Shown here one piece after another: positions 6,599 through 11,577 of a stretch of 11,577 bases of DNA (the stretch's first letter is position 1; every line of letters begins with the position of its first letter). The stretch comes from DASSKF01 sp035690725 (GTDB taxonomy: Bacteria > Actinomycetota > Actinomycetes > Actinomycetales > Dermatophilaceae). Made by a program: the position numbers and the translations under genes. A model generated the notes under the pieces. The model was given only the letters and a program-made list of their open reading frames with translations. It was not told where the DNA came from and searched no databases. The stretch lies in contig DASSKF010000202.1 of NCBI GenBank assembly GCA_035690725.1, forward strand, positions 1 through 11,577. The letters run 5' to 3'.

Positions 6599-7408
6599 TC
6601 ACCCGCCGACCATGGGGCGCACCTCCCCGGCGACGAAGCCGGCGTAGTCGGCCAGGTCCAGGTCGTCGTCCCCGACCGCGAGCAGGATCGCGTGGGTCGC
6701 GCCCGCTCTCGTGTAGACGTCCACCGCGGCCGCGACCTGCTGCGCCCCCAGACCGGTCTCGACCGGCAGGAACACGACCACGTCGGACGCCGGCTCACCG
6801 GCGCGCCCACCTGCGGCGCGAGCCGCGGCGAGGGCGTCGGTCACCTCGGCGACCCGCTCCGGAGTCGCCTCGTCGGTGAGGATCGCGCCGTCGCCGAGCT
6901 CACCGGCCACCGCGACGGTCTTGTCCCGCACCGCCCCGACGAGCACCGGGGGAGCGGTCCGCGGCGGCCAGTCGAGGGCCACGTCGGCCAGCCGCACGTA
7001 CCGGCCCTCAACCGTCACCGCCTCACCGTGCAGCAGCCGGCGCAGCGCGCAGGTGTACTCCCGCAGCAGCGTCATCGGCGACTGCACCCGGGCCCCCACC
7101 TGCTCCATCCAGTCCTGGACGCCGTGGCCGACACCGGGCACCACTCGCCGGGGGAAGAGCCGCTCGAGCGTGGCCAGCTCCATCGCCGTCAGCGCCACGT
7201 TGCGCAGGGGGACCGGCAGCAGCCCGATGCCGACGACCAGCCGCTCGGTCCAGCCGAGCGCGGCGGCCGCCGTGGCGACCCCGCTCTCCTTGAAGCAGTC
7301 CTCCCACAGCCACAGCTGCTCCAGCCCGGCACGATCAGCGGCGACGGCCGTCGCCTTCAGCCGCTCGGGCGGACGGTCCGGGGGGAAGATCAGGCCGAGG
7401 CTCGTCAT
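6599..7408 (-). CDS. LLM-class flavin-dependent (probably F420) oxidoreductase
   Basis: The product is 269 residues with the luciferase-like monooxygenase TIM barrel. It opens with MTSLGLIFPPDRPPERL (substrate-side strand 1), then LEQLWLWEDCF near 29-39, VGIGLLPVPLRN near 59-70, FPRRVVPGVGHGVQDWMEQVG near 85-105, APPVLVGAV near 152-160 and LGDGAIL near 171-177. This pattern is common in actinobacterial F420-dependent dehydrogenases and reductases; LLM proteins using FMN look similar, so the cofactor is inference. It is somewhat shorter than the usual 290-340 residues. ATG 7408 has AGGA about 9 nt upstream. The frame stays open further upstream inside the peroxiredoxin gene, but family similarity begins at MTSLGL. 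It lies 49 bp after the peroxiredoxin stop on the same strand, so the two are probably co-transcribed. Confidence 0.88.
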   Translation of the reverse strand: MTSLGLIFPPDRPPERLKATAVAADRAGLEQLWLWEDCFKESGVATAAAALGWTERLVVGIGLLPVPLRNVALTAMELATLERLFPRRVVPGVGHGVQDWMEQVGARVQSPMTLLREYTCALRRLLHGEAVTVEGRYVRLADVALDWPPRTAPPVLVGAVRDKTVAVAGELGDGAILTDEATPERVAEVTDALAAARAAGGRAGEPASDVVVFLPVETGLGAQQVAAAVDVYTRAGATHAILLAVGDDDLDLADYAGFVAGEVRPMVGG

Positions 7409-7457
7409 ACCGGCACATCCTGCCCGGGGGGCACCGACAGGAACGAGCGTGCGCTGG

Positions 7458-8030
7458 TCAGTCGCGGTGGGCCTGCAGCCAGCGCAGCACCTCGGCGGCG
7501 TGCTGGTCCGGCGGGAAGACCGGGTAGAAGACGTGCTCGACGCGGCCGTCGCGGACGATGAGGGTGAGCCGGGAGTACAGCCGCATCCCGGCCGCCTCGA
7601 ACGTCGGCAGGTCGAGCGCCGCCGCCAGCGCCAGCCCGGGGTCGGACAGCACCGGGAACGGCAGCCGCAGCCGCACCGCCATCTCCTGCTGGTAGCCGCT
7701 GTCCTGGCCGGACAGCCCGAACACGGCATCCGCCCCCGCTGCCCGCAGCTCCTGCTCGTGGTCGCGGAAGCCGCTCGCCTCGTTCGTGCACCCGCGCGCC
7801 CCCGGAATGTCGTCCCACCCCTCCGGCTGCGGCTTCCCGGGGCGGCCCGTCATCGGGTAGACGTACAGGACCGTCCGGCCCGGTCCGAGCTCGTCCAGCG
7901 TGACCTCGTCGCCCTCGGTGGTCGGCAGGGTCAGCGACGGCATCGGAGTTCCCGGGAGATGGTCGGCCGCGCCGTCGTCGACCGGCTCGGGCAGTCCGTC
8001 CGGCAACGCTGCCGGGGCCGTCTCCGCCAT
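7458..8030 (-). CDS. Single-cysteine peroxiredoxin-like protein (AhpC/TSA fold)
   Basis: The 190-residue protein has the thioredoxin-fold order of peroxiredoxins: TVLYVYPMTG at 53-62, a long loop (EGWDDIPGARG, 70-80), the peroxidatic region CTNEASGFRDH at 81-91, AVFGLSGQ, LPFPVLSDPGLALA, and LYSRLTLIVRDGRVEHVFYPVFPP toward the end. C81 is the only cysteine in the protein. In PrxQ/BCP-like relatives a resolving Cys sits five residues later; here that position is S86. It should therefore act as a 1-Cys peroxidase that needs an external thiol such as mycothiol or mycoredoxin (inference). The usual PxxxTxxC arrangement is also altered by the loop between the YP strand and C81, a variant I recall from other bacterial members. 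ATG 8030 has GGAGG (8044-8040) 9 nt upstream. The LLM oxidoreductase follows after 49 bp. Confidence 0.88.
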   Translation of the reverse strand: MAETAPAALPDGLPEPVDDGAADHLPGTPMPSLTLPTTEGDEVTLDELGPGRTVLYVYPMTGRPGKPQPEGWDDIPGARGCTNEASGFRDHEQELRAAGADAVFGLSGQDSGYQQEMAVRLRLPFPVLSDPGLALAAALDLPTFEAAGMRLYSRLTLIVRDGRVEHVFYPVFPPDQHAAEVLRWLQAHRD

Positions 8031-8082
8031 CGCTGCTCGCCTCCGTCCGTGGCCGTCGCCCCGGCGTGTGGGCGCCTGTCAC

Positions 8083-8088
8083 TAGGCT
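8083..8088 (+). promoter_or_regulatory. Candidate -10 (TAGGCT) giving a leaderless MmcQ transcript
   Basis: TAGGCT fits TANNNT and is followed by 6 nt and then the ATG at 8095. Transcription would begin at or next to the start codon. No Shine-Dalgarno lies before this ATG, which agrees with a leaderless mRNA, a common type in actinomycetes. Confidence 0.45.
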
Positions 8089-8094
8089 TCCGGG

Positions 8095-8496
8095 ATGGCC
8101 CACCCCACACGGTATGACGACCACGACCCGTGGCTGCAGCGGCTCCGGGAGATCGCGCTCGCGTTCCCGGAGGCGGCGGAGAAGGTGTCGCACGGCCGGC
8201 CGGTGTTCTTCACCCAGAAGGTGTTCGTGATGTACGGCGCGTCGGTCAAGGGCGACCACGCGTCGCGCCGGTGGGACCGGTCGGTGGTGGTCAAGCCGGA
8301 CGAGGAGGAGCGGCGTGCGCTGCTGGAGGACGCGCGCTTCTTCGAGCCGGCCTATGTCGGCCCGTCCGGCTGGATCGGTCTGGACCTGCGGGCGGCCGAA
8401 ACGGACTGGGACGAGGTGCGCGAGCTGGTCGACGCCTCCTACCGCAACACGGCCCCGCGGCGCCTGGTCGCCGGGCTGGGTGCCGCGGCCCCGTAG
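8095..8496 (+). CDS. MmcQ/YjbR-family protein
   Basis: The 133-residue product fits the YjbR/MmcQ family (usually about 115-140 residues; CyaY-like fold). It starts with a helix, WLQRLREIALAFPEAAEKVSHGRPVFF at about 13-39, where the family pattern 'LPxxxExxxxGxPxF' is visible. Next come TQKVFVMYG (40-48), DRSVVVKPDEEERRALL (61-77), FFEPAYVGPSGWIGLDL (82-98) and a C-terminal helix with WDEVRELVDASYRNTAPRRL. Family members are often called DNA-binding but their cellular role is unclear. The ATG has no Shine-Dalgarno, and a -10-like TAGGCT precedes it by 6 nt. It is divergent from the peroxiredoxin (64 bp between starts) and its TAG is one base from the stop of the convergent DUF3043 gene. Confidence 0.88.
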   Translation: MAHPTRYDDHDPWLQRLREIALAFPEAAEKVSHGRPVFFTQKVFVMYGASVKGDHASRRWDRSVVVKPDEEERRALLEDARFFEPAYVGPSGWIGLDLRAAETDWDEVRELVDASYRNTAPRRLVAGLGAAAP

Positions 8497-8497
8497 C

Positions 8498-9091
8498 TCA
8501 CCGCGGGGTCCCGCCGCGCTCGATGCCCGGACGCGGGATCCGGGAGCGGCGCATCTGGAAGGACCGCATGATGGCGTACATCGCCGATCCCCGCGGCGGA
8601 GCCTCCCGGAACCGGTGCTGGACGCCCTTCCGGATCCGGCGCCAGAGCAGGTAGGAGTCGACGACGGCCACGATCACGAGCCCGTAGACCACGATGTAGA
8701 CGGTCGTCATCGCCCACGGCTGCCGGATGAAGGACAGTGCGAGCACGACCACCATCACCGGCAGCAGGAACTCGCCGAGGTTCCAGCGCTTGTCGACCAT
8801 GTCGCGGATGTAGCGCTTGATCGGCCCCCGGTCGCGGGGCGGCATCGCGCGCTCGTCGCCGCGCATCATCGCCTCGCGCTGCTTCATCCGGTCCTGGCGG
8901 GCCTGGGCGCGCGCCTCCTTGGTCGCGGCCTTCCCGGCGGCGGACTTGCGGTCGGGCACGAGCGGACGCTTGCGAGCCGCCTCCTGGTCCCGGCGCTTGG
9001 GCGTCGGACGGTTCTTGGCACCGGAGCGCGCCGGGCCCTCGTCCACGGCGGTCGGCGCCTGCTCCTCGGCGGCCTTCTTGCGTCCAAACAC
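8498..9091 (-). CDS. DUF3043-family membrane protein
   Basis: The product is 197 residues if it starts at GTG 9091 (MFGRKKAAEE), as relatives typically begin MFxRKK. A GTG at 9100 would add three residues. The first 105 residues are charged and cytoplasmic, rich in Lys, Arg and Ala, with GPIKRYIRDMVDKRWNLGEF at 89-108, the most conserved stretch of the family as I recall it. Two hydrophobic segments follow (about 109-123 and 128-150), then a basic tail (RRIRKGVQHRF). Function is unknown; it is an actinobacterial family and probably a small inner-membrane protein with both ends in the cytoplasm. TACAGT lies 7 nt before GTG 9091 and no Shine-Dalgarno is present, favouring that start and a leaderless mRNA. 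It is divergent from the dipeptidase and convergent with MmcQ with a one-base gap. Confidence 0.88.
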   Translation of the reverse strand: MFGRKKAAEEQAPTAVDEGPARSGAKNRPTPKRRDQEAARKRPLVPDRKSAAGKAATKEARAQARQDRMKQREAMMRGDERAMPPRDRGPIKRYIRDMVDKRWNLGEFLLPVMVVVLALSFIRQPWAMTTVYIVVYGLVIVAVVDSYLLWRRIRKGVQHRFREAPPRGSAMYAIMRSFQMRRSRIPRPGIERGGTPR

Positions 9092-9098
9092 GACGCAC

Positions 9099-9104
9099 AC
9101 TGTA
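9099..9104 (-). promoter_or_regulatory. Candidate -10 (TACAGT) of the DUF3043 gene
   Basis: On the minus strand TACAGT (9104-9099) is followed by 7 nt and GTG 9091. The same hexamer and spacing occur before the divergent dipeptidase. No clear -35 hexamer is visible. Confidence 0.45.
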
Positions 9105-9151
9105 TGTCGTCACGCACGTCCGCCCCGAACCGCGCCTCCCGCGGCGGTCGG

Positions 9152-9157
9152 TACAGT
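9152..9157 (+). promoter_or_regulatory. Candidate -10 (TACAGT) of the dipeptidase gene
   Basis: TACAGT is followed by 7 nt and GTG 9165, with no Shine-Dalgarno in between. A leaderless transcript starting at the GTG is the simplest reading. No clear -35 hexamer is visible. Confidence 0.5.
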
Positions 9158-9164
9158 CCCGATC

Positions 9165-10571
9165 GTGACCGACCCGACCCCCTCCGCCCCCGTGACCTCT
9201 CCCGTGACCACCCCCGTGACCGCCGACGGGTCCGACCTCGCCGCGCGCGTCCGCGACCTCATGCCGCAGGTCCGCGCCGACCTCGAGGCGCTGACCCGGA
9301 TCCCGAGCGTCTCGCTCGACGCCTTCGACCAGCGGCACGTCGACGACAGCGCCGAGGCGGTCGCCGAGCTGCTGCGCGCCGAGGGTCTCGACGTCGAGAT
9401 CGTCCGCGAGGGCGGGCGACCCGCCGTGATCGGCCACGTCGACGGGCCGGAGGGCGCCCCGACGATCACCCTCTACGCCCACCACGACGTGCAGCCGCCC
9501 GGCGACGACGCCGACTGGGACACCCCGCCGTTCGAGCCGACCGAGCGGGACGGCCGCCTCTACGGACGCGGTGCCGCCGACGACAAGGCGGGCGTCATGG
9601 CGCACGTCGCCGCGCTGCGCGCCCACCGCGGCCGGCTCCCGGTGGGCGTCACGGTGTTCGTCGAGGGCGAGGAGGAGGTGGGCTCGGACAGCCTGCCGCA
9701 GATCCTCGAGCGGCACGGCGACCGGCTCAAGGCCGACGCGATCGTCCTGGCCGACTCCCAGAACTGGGCCGTCGGGACCCCGGCCCTGACCACGACGCTG
9801 CGCGGGATGGTGCGCGTCGTCGTCGAGACCCGGGCGCTCGACCACGGCATCCACTCCGGCATGTTCGGCGGGGCGGTGCCCGACGGGATCACCGCCATGT
9901 GCCGGCTCCTGGCCACCCTGCACGACGACGAGGGCAACGTCGCGGTCGCGGGGCTGAAGAGCGACACGGCCGCCGACCTGGAGTTCACCGAGGAGCAGCT
10001 GCGGGCCGACTCCGGCCTGCTCGACGGCGTGCAGCCGATCGGGACCGGCTCCCTGCTCGACCGGCTGTGGGCCAAGCCGTCGGTGACCGTCATCGGCATC
10101 GACGCGCCGAGCGTCGACACGGCGGCGAACCTGCTGTCCCCGTCGTGCCGGGCCAAGGTGTCGATGCGGATCGCACCCAGCGAGAGCCCGCACACGGCAT
10201 ACGAGGCGTTGGACCGGCACCTGCAGGAGCACGCGCCCTGGGGCGTGCAGGTGGGCGTGCGGCTCGACGACGAGGGGGAGGGCTTCGCCGCGGACGCGCA
10301 GGGGCCGGTCTACGACCAGACCCGGGCCGCGTTCGCGGACGCGTGGGGGACCGACCCGGTCGATATCGGCGTCGGCGGGTCCATCCCGTTCGTCGCGGCC
10401 TTCGCGCAGAGGTTCCCGGACGCCGCGATCCTCGTCACGGGGGTGGAGGACCCGGACACCCGTGCGCACGGAGCCAACGAGAGCCTGCACCTGGCAGAGT
10501 TCGAACGCGTGTGCCTCGCCGAGGCGGCACTGCTGCAGCGGCTGGGTTCGCTGTCCGGGGACGCTGGGTAG
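9165..10571 (+). CDS. M20-family zinc dipeptidase
   Basis: The 468-residue product matches the M20 dipeptidase/carnosinase-like subfamily (about 440-475 residues), which cleaves dipeptides or related amides in the cytoplasm using two metal ions. Visible metal and catalytic motifs, in order: YAHHDVQPP (H106, D108), GRGAADDKAG (D139/D140), VEGEEEVGS (E170 as base, E171 as ligand), LADSQNW (D197) and HGANESLHL (H435). The lid-domain HSGMFGGAVPDG (H230) is also present. All key residues are intact. GTG 9165 is preferred: the frame stays open far upstream, but only as the complement of the DUF3043 gene, and TACAGT lies 7 nt before this GTG. The N-terminus has a short T/P/V repeat (TSPVTTPV). The stop codon overlaps the Shine-Dalgarno of the following GST-like gene, so the pair is probably one operon. 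Confidence 0.95.
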   Translation: MTDPTPSAPVTSPVTTPVTADGSDLAARVRDLMPQVRADLEALTRIPSVSLDAFDQRHVDDSAEAVAELLRAEGLDVEIVREGGRPAVIGHVDGPEGAPTITLYAHHDVQPPGDDADWDTPPFEPTERDGRLYGRGAADDKAGVMAHVAALRAHRGRLPVGVTVFVEGEEEVGSDSLPQILERHGDRLKADAIVLADSQNWAVGTPALTTTLRGMVRVVVETRALDHGIHSGMFGGAVPDGITAMCRLLATLHDDEGNVAVAGLKSDTAADLEFTEEQLRADSGLLDGVQPIGTGSLLDRLWAKPSVTVIGIDAPSVDTAANLLSPSCRAKVSMRIAPSESPHTAYEALDRHLQEHAPWGVQVGVRLDDEGEGFAADAQGPVYDQTRAAFADAWGTDPVDIGVGGSIPFVAAFAQRFPDAAILVTGVEDPDTRAHGANESLHLAEFERVCLAEAALLQRLGSLSGDAG

Positions 10572-10580
10572 GGAACAGGC

Positions 10581-11577
10581 ATGACCCAGAAGCAGCAGAG
10601 CACGTCGCGGTCGGGCACCTACGTGGAGGCCAGCTACGAGCGCGACACCCACTACATCGAGGACCGCATCACCGCCGACGAGGGCGGTCAGTGGCCGGTC
10701 GAGCCGGGCCGCTACCGGCTGGTCGCGGCGCGCGCGTGCCCGTGGGCGAACCGGTCGATCATCGTGCGGCGGCTGCTCGGCCTGGAGGACGCGCTCTCGA
10801 TGGGGCTGGCGGGGCCGACCCACGACGCGGACAGCTGGACGTTCGACCTCGACCCCGGCGGCGTGGACCCGGTGCTGAAGGTCCCGCGGCTGAAGGACGC
10901 CTACGAGGAGCGCTTCCCCGGCTACCCGCGCGGCATCACCGTGCCCGCGATCGTGGAGGTGTCCAGCGGCCAGGTCGTGACCAACAACTTCCCGCAGATC
11001 ACGGTCGACCTCGAGACGCAGTGGACCGACTACCAGCGCCCCGGCGCCCCCGACCTCTACCCGGAGGCGCTGCGGGACGAGGTCGATGAGGTGTCGCGGC
11101 GGGTCTACCAGGACGTCAACAACGGCGTCTACCGGGCCGGGTTCGCCGGCACCCAGGAGTCGTACGACCGCGCCTACCGCCGGCTGTTCGACGCCCTCGA
11201 CTGGCTGTCCGACCGGCTGGCCCGGCAGCGCTACCTCGTGGGCGACACGATCACCGAGGCGGACGTGCGGCTGTTCACCACGCTCGCCCGGTTCGACGCC
11301 GTCTACCACGGCCACTTCAAGTGCAACCGCAACAAGCTCACCGAGCAGCCGGTGCTGTGGGACTACGCCAAGGACCTGTTCCAGACCCCCGGCTTCGGCG
11401 ACACGATCGACTTCACCCAGATCAAGGCGCACTACTACTGCGTGCACACCGACATCAACCCGACCGGGATCGTGCCGGACGGTCCGGACCTGACGGTGTG
11501 GGGCGAGCCGCACGGGCGGGAGCAGCTCGGCGGTCGCCCGTTCGGCGAGGGCAGCCCGCCCGGGCCGCCGCCCGAGG
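10581..11577 (+). CDS. Glutathionyl-hydroquinone reductase-like protein (Xi-class GST family), 3' end outside window
   Basis: The frame runs from ATG 10581 to the window edge without a stop: 332 complete codons, close to the usual 320-350 of the family. An N-terminal thioredoxin-like domain carries the Xi-class nucleophile motif RACPWANRS (C53), and TVPAIVE and TNNFPQI follow near 130-150 as in relatives. The C-terminal helical domain includes YQDVNNGVYRAGFA, YLVGDTITEADVRLFTTLARFDAVYHGHFKCN and HYYCVHTDINPTGIVPDGP, the conserved end signature. E. coli YqjG and yeast ECM4 reduce glutathionyl-hydroquinones. Actinomycetes generally use mycothiol, so the physiological thiol here is probably mycothiol (inference). 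AGGGA (10570-10574) is 6 nt before the ATG and overlaps the dipeptidase TAG, suggesting translational coupling. The protein's last residues are Gly/Pro-rich and probably few are missing. Confidence 0.92.
   Translation, partial: MTQKQQSTSRSGTYVEASYERDTHYIEDRITADEGGQWPVEPGRYRLVAARACPWANRSIIVRRLLGLEDALSMGLAGPTHDADSWTFDLDPGGVDPVLKVPRLKDAYEERFPGYPRGITVPAIVEVSSGQVVTNNFPQITVDLETQWTDYQRPGAPDLYPEALRDEVDEVSRRVYQDVNNGVYRAGFAGTQESYDRAYRRLFDALDWLSDRLARQRYLVGDTITEADVRLFTTLARFDAVYHGHFKCNRNKLTEQPVLWDYAKDLFQTPGFGDTIDFTQIKAHYYCVHTDINPTGIVPDGPDLTVWGEPHGREQLGGRPFGEGSPPGPPPE

Noticed and set aside
6599..7729. Longer form of the LLM oxidoreductase starting inside the peroxiredoxin gene
   Set aside because: The added N-terminal part is an out-of-frame reading of the peroxiredoxin; LLM similarity begins at the ATG at 7408.
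8095..9091. MmcQ and DUF3043 genes as a toxin-antitoxin pair
   Set aside because: They are convergent rather than co-transcribed, and both belong to widespread families not known as toxins or antitoxins.
8439..11513. Very long open frames (over 900 codons) on both strands across the DUF3043, dipeptidase and GST-like region
   Set aside because: They are shadows of high-GC genes: Arg/Pro/Gly-rich translations without domains, overlapping strongly recognised proteins.

Overview
The window has very high GC (third codon positions almost all G or C), GTG starts, mycothiol-era and F420-type enzymes, a DUF3043 membrane protein and a DUF222/13E12 HNH protein. Together these point to an actinomycete chromosome. 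I lean toward Micrococcales (Intrasporangiaceae/Ornithinimicrobiaceae-like), but that placement is inference. No rRNA, tRNA, CRISPR array, integrase or transposase is visible.

Layout, left to right. Bases 3-320 are the C-terminal tail of a serine hydrolase (beta-lactamase family). After a possible terminator comes a DUF222/HNH protein (487-2286, +) that has the HNH core but none of the four usual zinc cysteines. A candidate LexA (SOS) box lies just upstream of it. Convergent to it is a protein of unknown function (2321-3508, -). Upstream of that gene, the whole gap to the next gene is filled by a degenerate 26-bp tandem repeat (3540-3680), which also supplies the stop codon of the next gene. 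That gene is an MmpL-type exporter (3671-5845, -), divergent from a TetR regulator (5998-6594, +). A perfect 15-bp inverted repeat between them is the likely operator.

The TetR gene converges, with a 4-bp gap, on a two-gene minus-strand unit: a single-cysteine peroxiredoxin (7458-8030) followed by an LLM-class, probably F420-dependent, oxidoreductase (6599-7408). Divergent from the peroxiredoxin is an MmcQ/YjbR-family protein (8095-8496, +), whose stop is one base from the stop of a convergent DUF3043 membrane protein (8498-9091, -). The DUF3043 gene is divergent from an M20 dipeptidase (9165-10571, +). Both carry TACAGT exactly 7 nt before a GTG codon, which suggests leaderless transcripts. 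The dipeptidase is followed, with its stop codon overlapping the next Shine-Dalgarno, by a glutathionyl-hydroquinone-reductase-like protein (10581 to the window end, incomplete).

Functionally the region mixes a regulated exporter, thiol/redox enzymes (peroxiredoxin, LLM oxidoreductase, Xi-class GST-like reductase) and housekeeping genes. It does not read as one dedicated defence or biosynthetic island. The least ordinary parts are the cysteine-free HNH protein with its candidate SOS box, the 26-bp array, and the peroxiredoxin that lacks a resolving cysteine.
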